DNA from: Rhodobacter sp.
Lineage (GTDB): Bacteria > Pseudomonadota > Alphaproteobacteria > Rhodobacterales > Rhodobacteraceae
NCBI GenBank assembly: GCA_027490955.1
Contig: JAIXXB010000027.1
Span: 1-64,000, forward strand
Direction of reading: 5' to 3'
Length of the DNA stretch: 64,000 bases
This document shows, in pieces, positions 1-8,107 of the stretch; the first letter of the stretch is position 1, and each line of letters opens with the position of its first letter. A program made the translations under genes and the position numbers. Under the pieces are notes generated by a model. The model was not told where the DNA came from, did no database searches, and saw nothing but the letters and a program-made list of their open reading frames with translations.

Positions 1-1
1 G

Positions 2-154
2 CACGACGCTGTCCTCTACAAAAAACGTCACAAGATCGAAAATATGTTCGGGCGCATCAAGGATTGGCGTAGGGTCGCCATGCGGTTCGACCGACGCCCA
101 GAAATCTTCCTGTCCGCCGGCGCACTTGCCGCAATCGTATTGTTCTGGCTATGA
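2..154 (+). mobile_element. IS5-family transposase, C-terminal fragment (cut by window edge)
   Basis: Reading from base 2 gives 50 residues ending at the TGA at 152-154. They contain the stretch RHKIENMFGRIKDWRRVA, followed by a phenylalanine/alanine-rich hydrophobic end (FLSAGALAAIVLFWL). This is the typical C-terminus of IS5-family (IS427-like) DDE transposases, where the glutamate of the catalytic triad lies in the RHKIENMFGRIKDWR segment. The 5' part lies outside the window, so whether the element is intact cannot be judged. The right end of the IS is expected shortly after the stop codon, at about 155-170. Confidence 0.85.
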
Positions 155-336
155 GTCCTGAGCCTAATCTGATCGAGTTTCATGGAAAGAACGCCGAAGG
201 AAACGATGTCTGCCTAATTCAACATATATCGCAATTAAACTTCTTGCTTGTCGCCGTTAAACCACTTGAAGATAAGCCATTTCGTATTGGCTTTGTTTGG
301 GCTGCGTCTGACGACGATCAACCCGCGCCAGCGTAA
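151..336 (+). pseudogene. Probable 3' remnant of a gene interrupted by the IS (DUF6173-like)
   Basis: A 61-codon frame whose ATG overlaps the transposase stop (ATGA). Residues from about 7 on (LIEFHGKNAEGNDVCLIQHI, then SQLNFLLVAVKPLEDKP and RIGF) resemble, from memory, the conserved C-terminal part of DUF6173 proteins, a family of unknown function common in Rhodobacterales. The first few codons probably come from the IS terminus, so this looks like the tail of a target gene left downstream of the insertion, not an intact small protein. A genuine short ORF translationally coupled to the transposase is the alternative. The family assignment is tentative. Confidence 0.4.
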
Positions 337-376
337 ATCCTTCGAGTTCAGGCAACACTCTTCGTCAGCATACCCC

Positions 377-403
377 GTCAGATTTGCCCAAAGCAAATCT
401 GAC
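377..403. terminator. Perfect 11-bp hairpin
   Basis: GTCAGATTTGC (377-387) and GCAAATCTGAC (393-403) pair perfectly around a 5-base loop, 40 bases after the end of the interrupted reading frame. There is no following T-run, so it may be a factor-dependent terminator or an mRNA-end stabiliser. The rest of 404-540 contains further imperfect inverted repeats (CCGAACCG near 408, CGGTTCGG near 463) and no convincing gene. Confidence 0.5.
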
Positions 404-550
404 CGCGCCCGAACCGCCCCCACGGGGCGGGCGCGACTAGTGTCGCACCCCAAGTGCCCCGTCGGTTCGGTCGCGTTCAGCTTTGCACCCAATCGGCGGG
501 CTACTGCATGGATGGTCTGCTGCATCGCCACCCTGCCCGCGAAGGCGTTC

Positions 551-618
551 GCGGGCGTTCGGGGCTAAAAACGCTCCATTGGAGCGTTTTTGCGCGCCGA
601 GGCGCGCCGCCCCTCACC
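551..618. repeat. Intergenic bidirectional terminator cassette, copy 1
   Basis: A 16-base core (551-566, GCGGGCGTTCGGGGCT) is followed by a bidirectional terminator hairpin (567-591, AAAAACGCTCCA pairing with TGGAGCGTTTTT), a GC-rich stem (GCGCGCC/GGCGCGC, about 592-608) and CCCCTCACCC. It lies directly behind the stop codon of the minus-strand cytochrome gene. A second copy with the same core and layout but different stem bases lies at 11706-11770, behind another minus-strand gene. Confidence 0.75.
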
Positions 619-621
619 CCC

Positions 622-1008
622 TCACTCCTGCAACCCCTTCAAATACTCCGCCAGCGCCACCAAGCGCTCTGGCGTGGGCGTCTCGATCCCGTCCCCGCCA
701 TCATAAGGCACCAGCGCCCCCTCTAGCAGCGGGGCAAAACTGGGCATGGCGCGGTGGGCGGCTGCACCTTCGCCGCGCCAGATATAGGCCATCACCCGCG
801 TGGTGGGAAATACGCCGCCGTTGCGCGCGGCAAGGCCCGTCAGGTCGGCAGGTTTCGGCGTCAGCTCCGCCCCCGCCGCCCCATCGCCGCGCCCGCTTGG
901 CCCATGGCAGGCGGCGCAATATGTGGCAAAATCACTGGCAGGGTCTGGCCTTGCATCACCCGCACCCACACATCCCGCCAAAGCCAGCGTCAAAAGAATA
1001 TATCGCAT
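622..1008 (-). CDS. c-type cytochrome lipoprotein (cytochrome c family)
   Basis: 128 residues. The N-terminus is a lipoprotein signal with lipobox LALAGC (Cys13), so the protein should be anchored in the membrane facing the periplasm. A single heme-c site CAACH (Cys31, Cys34, His35) follows, and a likely distal ligand Met88 lies in RAMPSF. The length and the FATYCAACHGPSGRGDG signature fit a class I cytochrome c domain of the cytochrome cbb3/CccA type, acting as an electron carrier. The redox partner cannot be told. The gene stands alone, with the thiolase operon upstream on the same strand and a strong hairpin terminator just past its stop. Confidence 0.9.
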   Translation of the reverse strand: MRYILLTLALAGCVGAGDARPDPASDFATYCAACHGPSGRGDGAAGAELTPKPADLTGLAARNGGVFPTTRVMAYIWRGEGAAAHRAMPSFAPLLEGALVPYDGGDGIETPTPERLVALAEYLKGLQE

Positions 1009-1065
1009 AATCGCTCCTGTTTTGTGCAGCTTAGCACGGGGCGCTTGCCCGCGTCTTGACCTAAA

Positions 1066-2097
1066 TCAGCCGCGCGCGCGCTGCACCACCATGGCGGCCC
1101 CAATGCCGCCCGCCCCCGCTATTGCCGCCACCCCCGTCTGCCCTGCCGCAAGGTCATAAAACAGCCGCACTGCCAGCACCGCGCCCGATGCGCCAATGGC
1201 ATGGCCGCGCGCCAAAGCGCCCCCGCCTGCGTTCACGCGGGCCAGCCCTGCACTGCACAGCGAGGCTTGCACGGCATAGGCCTCCATCACCTCGGCCAGA
1301 TCCGCGCGAAACCCATCCACAGCCGCAACCGCATCAATCGCAGCAAGGCCGGGGCGGGCAGGATCCCCCCCCACATTCGCGCCGCGCAAAATCTTTATAC
1401 CGCCACCAAAGGAGGCGGCCAAATCATCCGCCACCACCAGCACAAAGGCTGCCCCATCCGCCGCCAGCGCCGTGTTTGCCGCCGTGATACTGCCCACAAT
1501 CGGGGCCGCGCGGGCCGCCAATGCCGCCGTGACCCGCCCTGCGGCAGGATCGCGCGTGACGGACGCAATTTGCACAATCTCGCCCGCAGCAACGCGATAT
1601 TTGGCATGCGAGTCAAGGGCATAGGCATCCTGCTGCGCCCGCGAAATCCCCGCCTCGCGCGCGATCACATCCGCCGCCTGCGCCATATCGGGGTCATCCC
1701 ACCCCATGGGCACAAAGCGCGCCTGATGATAGGGCACGCCCCCGCGCAACCGCTGCGGCGCGCGCGAATAGCTTTCTGCCCCGCCCGCAACCACCACGCG
1801 CGCTGCCCCCGAATCCACCAGCGCGCGGGCGAGCAGTATCGCATCCAACCCCCCCGTGCATTGCCGATCTATCGTCAGCCCCGCGACATGGCCCAGCCCC
1901 GCCGCCAGCGCAATGATCCGCGCCACATTGCCCCCCGCGCCCAGCGCATTGGCGCAAATCACCTCGTCCACCCTATGCGGAACGGCGCGCAGCAGGGCGG
2001 CAATCACGGGCAGGGCAATCTCTTCAATCTCTAGCCCCGCAAAGGCCCCGCCGCGCGGCACAATGGCGCTGCGTTTGGCGGCGACGATCACGGCCAT
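1066..2097 (-). CDS. Thiolase-family protein (acetyl-CoA acetyltransferase-like), compact
   Basis: 343 residues from the ATG at 2097, which overlaps the end of the upstream acyl-CoA ligase gene by 10 bases; a longer frame exists but MAVIVAAKRS is a normal thiolase start. The acyl-accepting cysteine is in DRQCTGG (Cys80). The C-terminal NAGGGALARGHAIGASG supplies the catalytic His (about 299). The second catalytic cysteine of thiolases, in the CxGGG motif, appears to be missing: the corresponding stretch reads AIAGAGGIGAAM. The protein is also about 50 residues shorter than standard thiolases. It may condense or cleave an unusual acyl-CoA, or serve only in acyl transfer. Partner: the adjacent acyl-CoA ligase. 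Confidence 0.8.
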   Translation of the reverse strand: MAVIVAAKRSAIVPRGGAFAGLEIEEIALPVIAALLRAVPHRVDEVICANALGAGGNVARIIALAAGLGHVAGLTIDRQCTGGLDAILLARALVDSGAARVVVAGGAESYSRAPQRLRGGVPYHQARFVPMGWDDPDMAQAADVIAREAGISRAQQDAYALDSHAKYRVAAGEIVQIASVTRDPAAGRVTAALAARAAPIVGSITAANTALAADGAAFVLVVADDLAASFGGGIKILRGANVGGDPARPGLAAIDAVAAVDGFRADLAEVMEAYAVQASLCSAGLARVNAGGGALARGHAIGASGAVLAVRLFYDLAAGQTGVAAIAGAGGIGAAMVVQRARG

Positions 2098-3179
2098 GTC
2101 GGGTCTACCTGCAGTTGCAGCGCGCGCAGATCGGTCTTGCCACTGGGCAGGCAGGGCCAATCCGCGCGCCAGATCACAGATTTAGGGGCCTTCAGCGCGC
2201 CCATCTCGGCCCGCAACTGGGCCAATATCGCAGCCTCCCGCAAAGCATCGCCTTGGCAGACGGCCACCAGATGCACCCCGCGCAAGCTGTCCCTGCGCGG
2301 CAGAACAGCGGCCTGCCGCACCCCTGCCATTCCCATGATCCGCGCCTCGATCTCTTCGGGAAAGACATTGTGATCGGCCACTGTCACCATCCGCCCCGCA
2401 CGCCCCGAAAGATACAAGAGCCCGCCCTGTATCCGCCCCATTTCCCCCACCGAAAGCCAGCCATCCTGCCAACGCGCCTGCCCTGCATCCGCCCCCGCAT
2501 AGCGGATGAATGTGTAAGGAGAGCGCAGCCAAACCTCGCCGCCCCGCACGGCAAGATCCACCTCAGGATAGGGCGCGCCCACACTGGCAAAGGGCATGCC
2601 CGCACCCGCCAAAGTGATAAAGCTCGCCTCGGCCGCGCCATAAAACTCGCTGACCGCAGCGCCGACCAATGCCGCGCGCAAGCCATCGTCCAGCTTTGAT
2701 CCGCCGACAATCACGCGGCCAAGGCGCGGCATCTCTACCTGAGCCAAAAGCAAACGCAGTTGCGCAGGGCTGGCCCAAAGCACATCCACCCCGTCCAAGG
2801 CGCGGGCCTGCGCTTGGGCGGGCAGATGGCCCAGCACCAGCACATCGGCCCCCAAATGCAACGCCTCCACCGCAGCATAAAGCGCCAGCGATTGCTCTAG
2901 CCCGCCCAGAACCGCCACGCGCGCGCCCTGCCCAATACCAAATAATCGCGCATTCACCGAAAAACTGGCAATCCAACTGGGCATGCTGCGCACAATCCGC
3001 CGCGCCGCGCCGCTGCTGCCCGAGGTGAGGGTTTCAAACTCCCCCTCCCCCGCCTCTAGCGCGCCTTCCCCGCCAATGCGAAACGGCGCGCCCGACAAGG
3101 CCCGCTGCAAGTTTGCCTGCACCCCCGCATCCCCATGCAGCAGCCGTGCCCCTTTGGCCCATGCAAACCTTTCTTTCAT
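2088..3179 (-). CDS. AMP-dependent acyl-CoA synthetase/ligase, compact
   Basis: 363 residues, short for the ANL superfamily (usually 500 or more). It shows the phosphate-binding loop LTSGSSG (52-57), FYGAAEASF (the YGxTE-type motif), and the C-terminal LPSGKTDLRAL containing the lysine (about 348) that catalyses adenylation. It probably activates a carboxylic acid to acyl-CoA in the cytosol. It is followed by an overlapping thiolase gene, which suggests a two-enzyme pathway acting on one acyl substrate. The missing length is mainly at the N-terminus. The substrate cannot be deduced. Confidence 0.8.
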   Translation of the reverse strand: MKERFAWAKGARLLHGDAGVQANLQRALSGAPFRIGGEGALEAGEGEFETLTSGSSGAARRIVRSMPSWIASFSVNARLFGIGQGARVAVLGGLEQSLALYAAVEALHLGADVLVLGHLPAQAQARALDGVDVLWASPAQLRLLLAQVEMPRLGRVIVGGSKLDDGLRAALVGAAVSEFYGAAEASFITLAGAGMPFASVGAPYPEVDLAVRGGEVWLRSPYTFIRYAGADAGQARWQDGWLSVGEMGRIQGGLLYLSGRAGRMVTVADHNVFPEEIEARIMGMAGVRQAAVLPRRDSLRGVHLVAVCQGDALREAAILAQLRAEMGALKAPKSVIWRADWPCLPSGKTDLRALQLQVDPTWP

Positions 3180-3225
3180 ATTGGCACAAATATCCTTGCC
3201 AAAGGCATCCGCCCGCCCCGCAAAA

Positions 3226-3663
3226 TCAGCGGTTCAGCAGGGCTGCCATGCGCCGCAGCGCAAGGCCGTAGCCCATGGTGCCGAACCCTGCAATCACGCC
3301 ATCGGCGCGCGAGGAGACGAAGGAATGATGCCGAAACGCCTCGCGTTTATGGATATTGGTGATATGCACTTCCAGCACAGGCCCATCATAGGCGTTCAGC
3401 GCATCCAAAATGGCCACCGATGTGTGGCTATAGGCCCCCGGATTGATGATAATCCCCGCCGCCTTTTGGCGCGCGCTGTGGATCATCTCGACAATCTCGC
3501 CTTCGTGGTTTGATTGCATCGCCTCTGCCACCAGCCCCAGATCAGACGCCAATTTAGACAGGCCCGCGACAACATCCGCCAGCGTTTCGGCCCCATAGAT
3601 TTCGGGCTGGCGCAGGCCAAGCAGGTTCAGATTGGGGCCATTTATCACAAAAACAGGCTTCAT
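3226..3663 (-). CDS. aroQ: 3-dehydroquinate dehydratase, type II
   Basis: 145 residues starting [16 protein letters not shown] at 3663; the longer upstream frame has low-complexity sequence and is rejected. Catalyses dehydration of 3-dehydroquinate to 3-dehydroshikimate in the shikimate pathway, as a cytosolic dodecamer. Diagnostic motifs: GPNLNLLG at the N-terminus, [27 protein letters not shown], and [18 protein letters not shown] with the catalytic His region. The length is normal for the family (about 145-150). It stands alone between the acyl-CoA ligase and metF on the same strand. Confidence 0.95.
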   Translation of the reverse strand: MKPVFVINGPNLNLLGLRQPEIYGAETLADVVAGLSKLASDLGLVAEAMQSNHEGEIVEMIHSARQKAAGIIINPGAYSHTSVAILDALNAYDGPVLEVHITNIHKREAFRHHSFVSSRADGVIAGFGTMGYGLALRRMAALLNR

Positions 3664-3820
3664 CGCGGGCATCCTTTGCGGCTTTGCGCCAGCATAGCAG
3701 CACGCAGCCCCTTGCGCAAAAGGCAAAAACGGGGCGCAGGTTGCCCCGCGCCCCGCACCGGCTGCGCCATCAACTATGCTGCATCCCAAACCCTTCGCTT
3801 TTCAGGGAATAAAGCGAAGG

Positions 3821-4705
3821 TTATGCAACTTTTTCCAGCGCAACCTCAGGTGTAATGCCCAGCGCCCGCACCACATCGCGGGTTAAATCTGGGCGGTTGA
3901 GGGTGTAGAAATGCAAATCCTGCACCCCGCCCGCAATCAAACGCTGGCACAGCGATGTGCATTGCGCCAAAGAATACAGCCCCTCGCGCCCATCGCGCGC
4001 AGCGCGGGTAAATGCCTCGTCCAGCCGCACAGGCACTGTCGCCCCGCAGCGCGCGGCAAAACGCTTGGCCCCGTCCCAGCTTTGCACTGGCAAAATGCCA
4101 GGGATGATCTTTTGCGCAGGGATACCCGCCTTATCCGCCGCATCGCGGAAACGGAAAAATATGTCAGGGTCAAAGAAAAACTGCGTCAGCGCCGATGTCG
4201 CGCCCGCGTCAAACTTGCGCTTAAGATGGTCAATATCGGCCCCTGCATAGGCTGCATCAGGATGCGCTTCGGGATAGGCCCCCACGCGGATGGTGAATTT
4301 GCCCATAGCGGCCAGCGCTGCCACCAGATCGACCGATGATGCAAACCCATCGGCATGGGGGGCAAAGCGCGCAGCCCCCTTGGGCGCATCGCCACGCAGG
4401 GCCACAATCTCGGTGATACCCGCATCGGCATAGGCCTGCGCAATCTCCAGCGTCTCGGCGCGCGTGGCATCGACACAGGTCAAATGCGCCGCCACGTTCA
4501 GCCCATAATTGCGCTGAATCGCCACCACCGCCTCATGCGTCAATTTCCGCGTTGTCCCGCCCGCGCCATAGGTCACCGACACAAACTCTGGCCGCATCGG
4601 GGCCAGCGCCTGCACCGTGTCCCACAAACGGAACGAGGCATCTATGCCTTGGGGCGGGAAAAATTCAAAACTGATACGCGGTGCGGCAGAAGGGGATGTG
4701 GGCAT
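3821..4705 (-). CDS. metF: 5,10-methylenetetrahydrofolate reductase
   Basis: 294 residues, the usual length for bacterial MTHFR. Reduces 5,10-methylene-THF to 5-methyl-THF with FAD and NAD(P)H, feeding methionine synthesis. Motifs include ISFEFFPPQG near the N-terminus (with the catalytic glutamate of the FEFFPP motif), SVTYGAGG, VAHLTCV, LRGD and GAYPEAHP. Transcribed divergently from metR across an 88-bp region holding an inverted repeat, so control by MetR with homocysteine as co-effector is likely from family knowledge. Confidence 0.96.
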   Translation of the reverse strand: MPTSPSAAPRISFEFFPPQGIDASFRLWDTVQALAPMRPEFVSVTYGAGGTTRKLTHEAVVAIQRNYGLNVAAHLTCVDATRAETLEIAQAYADAGITEIVALRGDAPKGAARFAPHADGFASSVDLVAALAAMGKFTIRVGAYPEAHPDAAYAGADIDHLKRKFDAGATSALTQFFFDPDIFFRFRDAADKAGIPAQKIIPGILPVQSWDGAKRFAARCGATVPVRLDEAFTRAARDGREGLYSLAQCTSLCQRLIAGGVQDLHFYTLNRPDLTRDVVRALGITPEVALEKVA

Positions 4706-4743
4706 GACTGGCTCCTGTGACTTGCCACCTTATCCCATATTGC

Positions 4744-4779
4744 GTTATATGATTCTAATTCATATTATTCACATATAAC
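4744..4779. promoter_or_regulatory. Inverted repeat in the metF-metR divergent promoter region
   Basis: GTTATATG (4744-4751) and CATATAAC (4772-4779) form a perfect 8-bp inverted repeat 20 bases apart, midway between the two divergent starts, in a very AT-rich stretch. Inside the repeat are TGAAT-type half sites on the minus strand, as in the TGAA/TTCA half sites of MetR boxes. A MetR operator is the natural reading; binding is inferred. Confidence 0.55.
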
Positions 4780-4793
4780 ATGAGGCACACGCC

Positions 4794-5699
4794 ATGTATA
4801 TCGAACTTCGCCACCTGCGATCTATCCGCGCCATCGCGCAGGCAGGCGGGCTGGCCCGCGCGGCCGAGGTGCTGAATGTCACGCAATCTGCCCTGAGCCA
4901 CCAAATTGCAGGGCTGGAAGATCAGGTTGGCATGGCGCTGTTTGCGCGGCGCTCGCGCCCGATGACCCTATCTGCGGCGGGCATGCGGCTTTTGCGCGCG
5001 GCAGACCGCATCCTGCCCGAAATCACCGCCTTGGAAGATGAGTTTTCTGCCCTGCATCGCGGCAAAACGGGGCGGCTGCACATCGCCATTCAATGCCACG
5101 CCTGTTTTGATTGGCTGTTTCCCGTGCTGGAGCTGTTCCGCCATTCTTGGCCCGAAGTGGATGTGGATATCCGCGCAGGTCTGGCTTTTGACAGTTTTCC
5201 TGCACTGGTGCGCGAAGAGGTGGATTTGGTCATCTCCTCTAACCCCGAATCCATCGATGGTGTCACCTTTCATCCGCTGTTTGACTATCACCCCGTTTTT
5301 GTGGCGGCCTCTGCCCATCCGCTGGCCGCAAAACCCTTTATTCAGGCGGCCGATTTCCGCGATCAGACCATTCTGCATTATCCCGTGGGCCGCGATAAGC
5401 TGGATGTGTTCACCGAACTGCTGACCCCCGCCAAGGTGGAACCTGCCGCCACCCGCCCCGTGGAATTGACCGCCGTGATCTTGATGCTGGTCGCAGCAGG
5501 GCGCGGCGTGGCGGTGATGCCCGATTGGGTGCTGCGCGATATCAAAACCCATGCCGATTACATCACCCGCCCGCTTGGCCCGCAGACTGTCACCAAACGC
5601 CTGTTCGCCGCCACGCGGTCTGAGGATGCCGAAAAACCCTATATGGCGCATTTCCTGCGGCTGGGTCGATCCGAGCCTGTGAAACTGCAAAGGGGTTGA
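4794..5699 (+). CDS. metR: LysR-family transcriptional regulator MetR
   Basis: 301 residues. N-terminal winged helix-turn-helix: RHLRSIRAIAQAGGLARAAE with VTQSALSHQI as recognition helix. The effector domain contains QCHACFDWLFPVLELFR, closely resembling the ECHSC..WL.P motif of E. coli MetR, and it is divergent from metF, which supports the specific name. MetR proteins activate methionine-pathway genes in response to homocysteine. The start codon ATG 4794 follows a GAGGCAC ribosome-binding site. Confidence 0.9.
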   Translation: MYIELRHLRSIRAIAQAGGLARAAEVLNVTQSALSHQIAGLEDQVGMALFARRSRPMTLSAAGMRLLRAADRILPEITALEDEFSALHRGKTGRLHIAIQCHACFDWLFPVLELFRHSWPEVDVDIRAGLAFDSFPALVREEVDLVISSNPESIDGVTFHPLFDYHPVFVAASAHPLAAKPFIQAADFRDQTILHYPVGRDKLDVFTELLTPAKVEPAATRPVELTAVILMLVAAGRGVAVMPDWVLRDIKTHADYITRPLGPQTVTKRLFAATRSEDAEKPYMAHFLRLGRSEPVKLQRG

Positions 5700-5731
5700 C
5701 CAATCGCCCCCGTATTTGGCAAAATCGCGAC

Positions 5732-5809
5732 ATGAAAACGCATTTCACAAAGGAACGCCGTCCTGGCCCTGTTTATGCCCTGCGCCAAACGCAGGGCGAA
5801 CCGATGTGA
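5732..5809 (+). other. Possible 25-codon leader ORF with hairpin upstream of the ABC-F gene
   Basis: Between metR and the ABC-F gene lies a short frame of 25 codons (ATG 5732, TGA 5807-5809) that encloses a perfect 8-bp hairpin, GCCCTGCG (5777-5784) with CGCAGGGC (5790-5797). Known ABC-F resistance genes are often controlled by translated leader peptides with attenuator hairpins, so this could be such a leader. No obvious ribosome-binding site or T-run is seen, and it may be chance. Confidence 0.25.
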
Positions 5810-5884
5810 CGCATTCATCCACCCCACGCGCGCAGGTTTGCCCAAACCGCAGCCACTGCTGCTTTCTTGATGCCGGAGCAAACC

Positions 5885-7408
5885 ATGACCCTTATCGCCA
5901 CGCGCGCGCTGTCGCTGACCATTGGCCTGCCGCTGTTTTCTGATCTGAACTTCTCGCTGCAAGCGGGGGATCGCCTTGGCCTTGTTGCTGCCAATGGGCG
6001 GGGGAAGTCCTCGCTTTTGGCGGTTTTGGCGGGGGAATTGGCCCCGAGCAGCGGCGATGTGACCCGCGCGCGCGGGCTGAAATGCGCCGCCGTGGCGCAA
6101 GATGTGCCGCCTGCGCTTTTGCCGCTGCCGCTGCGCGCCGCCGTTCTGGCCGCCCTGCCAGATGAGGTTGCCGATTATGATGGCTGGCGCGTTGATGTGG
6201 CGCTGGACGATCTGGCCATTCCCGATGCGATCCGCGATACCCCCCTTGCCGCGCTGTCTGGCGGCTGGCAGCGCACCGCCCTTTTGGCCCGCGCTGCGGT
6301 GACAGAACCTGATCTTTATCTGCTGGACGAGCCGACGAACCACCTTGATCTGGCGCGCATTGGCCTGTTGCAGCGCTGGATGGCGGGGCTGGCGCGCGAT
6401 GTGGGGGTGATTGTCACCAGCCACGATCGCGCCTTTTTGGATGCCGTCACCACCGCGACACTGTTCCTGCGCGAAGGGGCCAGCCGCGTCTTTGCCTTGC
6501 CCTATTCCCATGCGCGAACAGAGCTGGACAAGGCCGATCTGGCCGACAGCCGCCGTTTTGAAAACGACATGGCCCGCGCCGAGCAGTTGCGCAAACAGGC
6601 GGCAAAGCTGAAAAATATCGGTATCAATTCTGGGTCTGATCTGCTGGTCACCAAAACCAAACAACTGAATGAGAGGGCCGAGAAAATCGAAACTGCCGCC
6701 CGCCCTGCGCATTTGGAACGCAGCGCGGGGGCGATTAAGCTGGCAAATTCAGGCACCCATGCCAAGGCGCTGCTGGCGCTGAATGGGGCGCAGATTTGCG
6801 CGCCAGATGGGCGGGCGCTGTTTGGCACGGGGCAGAAATGGGTGGAGAAAGGCGACCGCGTGGTGCTGTTGGGCAGCAATGGCGCGGGCAAAACCCAAAT
6901 GATCCGTGCGGTTTTGGCGGCAATTGACAGCGCGGCTGATGGCGGGGATGGCGCGATCAAAGCCGCGCCCAGTTTGGCCTTGGGCTATAGCGATCAGCAT
7001 CTGAGCCAGCTGCCAGATAGCGCGACGCCCTTTGATCTGGTGACAAAATTGACCGAGGCCGACAGCACCGCGCGCAGCCTGCTTGCCAGCGCTGGAATGC
7101 GCGCCGATTGGCAGGGCCGCCGCATTGCCGCGCTGTCGGGCGGGCAAAAGGCGCGGCTGGCGATGCTGCTTTTGCGCCTTGCCCGCCCGAATTTCTATGT
7201 GCTGGACGAGCCGACCAATCATCTGGACATCGAAGGTCAAGAGGCGCTGCAGCATGAGTTGTGCGAGGTGGGAGCAACCTGCCTTTTGGTCAGCCACGAC
7301 CGCCATTTCATCCGCGCCGTGGGCACGCGGTTTTGGCAGATCACGGGCAAAACTTTATCAGAGGTTGAGGGGCCAGAGGCGTTTTTTGCCCAGCAATTGG
7401 CCCAGTAA
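5885..7408 (+). CDS. ABC-F family ATP-binding protein
   Basis: 507 residues from ATG 5885, which has GGAG six bases upstream; an in-frame ATG at 5867 lacks this. Two nucleotide-binding domains and no membrane segments: first Walker A AANGRGKSS (about 35-43), signature LSGGWQ, Walker B LYLLDEPTNHLDLA; second Walker A GSNGAGKT, signature LSGGQKARLAML, Walker B FYVLDEPTNHLD. The linker between the domains is helical and charged (KADLADSRRFENDMARAEQL). ABC-F proteins act on the ribosome, in translation rescue or drug protection, not in transport. Which subfamily cannot be said. Confidence 0.93.
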   Translation: MTLIATRALSLTIGLPLFSDLNFSLQAGDRLGLVAANGRGKSSLLAVLAGELAPSSGDVTRARGLKCAAVAQDVPPALLPLPLRAAVLAALPDEVADYDGWRVDVALDDLAIPDAIRDTPLAALSGGWQRTALLARAAVTEPDLYLLDEPTNHLDLARIGLLQRWMAGLARDVGVIVTSHDRAFLDAVTTATLFLREGASRVFALPYSHARTELDKADLADSRRFENDMARAEQLRKQAAKLKNIGINSGSDLLVTKTKQLNERAEKIETAARPAHLERSAGAIKLANSGTHAKALLALNGAQICAPDGRALFGTGQKWVEKGDRVVLLGSNGAGKTQMIRAVLAAIDSAADGGDGAIKAAPSLALGYSDQHLSQLPDSATPFDLVTKLTEADSTARSLLASAGMRADWQGRRIAALSGGQKARLAMLLLRLARPNFYVLDEPTNHLDIEGQEALQHELCEVGATCLLVSHDRHFIRAVGTRFWQITGKTLSEVEGPEAFFAQQLAQ

Positions 7409-7412
7409 GGCC

Positions 7413-7452
7413 ATGATCTGCGCCCTTGCCCGTCTGGCAGGGCGCAGACCAT
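7413..7452. terminator. Hairpin between convergent ABC-F and scoB genes
   Basis: A long near-perfect stem (7413-7430 with 7436-7452; ATGATCTGCGCCCTTGCC against GGCAGGGCGCAGACCAT) fills the space between two convergent genes. There is no T-run, so it probably ends transcription with Rho or protects both 3' ends. Confidence 0.55.
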
Positions 7453-7480
7453 CCATGATGCGCGCGCTATCTGGGCGCGG

Positions 7481-8107
7481 CTAGCCCACAATCGTGGCTT
7501 CGGTCGCCGCGCGCAGGTCTGCTTCGGTCACGCCATCTGCACATTCGACAATCTTTAGCCCGCCCTGCACCACATCCAGAACCCCCAAATTGGTGATGAT
7601 GCGGTTGACCACGCCGCGCCCTGTCAGTGGCAGGGTGCAGGATTTCAGCACTTTGGACTCGCCCGTTTTGGATGTGTGATCCATCACCACCACCACGCGG
7701 CCCACGCCTGCGACCAAATCCATCGCCCCGCCCATGCCTTTGACCAGCTTACCCGGAATCATCCAATTGGCCAAATCGCCATTTTCCGCCACTTCCATCG
7801 CGCCCAAAATCGCCATAGCAATTTTGCCGCCACGGATCATGGCAAAACTTTGCGCCGAATCGAAATAGGCCGTCTGCGGCAATTCGGTGATGGTCTGCTT
7901 GCCTGCATTGATCAGATCGGCGTCTTCCTCGCCCTCATAGGGGAAAGGCCCCATGCCCAGCATCCCGTTTTCCGATTGCAGCGTCACCTCGATCCCTTTG
8001 GGGATATAGTTTGACACCAGCGTCGGAATGCCGATGCCCAGATTGACATACCAGCCATCTTGCAATTCAAGGGCCGCGCGGGCGGCCATTTGGTTGCGAT
8101 CCCACAT
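7481..8107 (-). CDS. scoB: Succinyl-CoA:3-ketoacid CoA-transferase, subunit B
   Basis: 208 residues. Forms a heteromeric enzyme with the upstream scoA product, moving CoA from succinyl-CoA to acetoacetate or another 3-ketoacid. The catalytic glutamate is in LQSENGML (Glu46), where the acyl-glutamyl intermediate forms. Other family motifs: [16 protein letters not shown] near the N-terminus and [11 protein letters not shown]. The start ATG overlaps the scoA stop by one base (TGATG), indicating translational coupling. Could equally be called atoA; substrate range is not visible. Confidence 0.93.
   Translation of the reverse strand: MWDRNQMAARAALELQDGWYVNLGIGIPTLVSNYIPKGIEVTLQSENGMLGMGPFPYEGEEDADLINAGKQTITELPQTAYFDSAQSFAMIRGGKIAMAILGAMEVAENGDLANWMIPGKLVKGMGGAMDLVAGVGRVVVVMDHTSKTGESKVLKSCTLPLTGRGVVNRIITNLGVLDVVQGGLKIVECADGVTEADLRAATEATIVG

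Noticed and set aside
4706-4793. SAM- or SAH-type riboswitch before metF
   Set aside because: The gap is only 88 bp, is shared by two divergent genes, and shows a protein-operator-like inverted repeat and no riboswitch core.
5639-6712. 357-residue minus-strand open frame across metR and the ABC-F gene
   Set aside because: Antisense to two genes with clear protein motifs; composition (Gln/Arg/Gly/His-rich) is typical of a shadow frame in GC-rich DNA.
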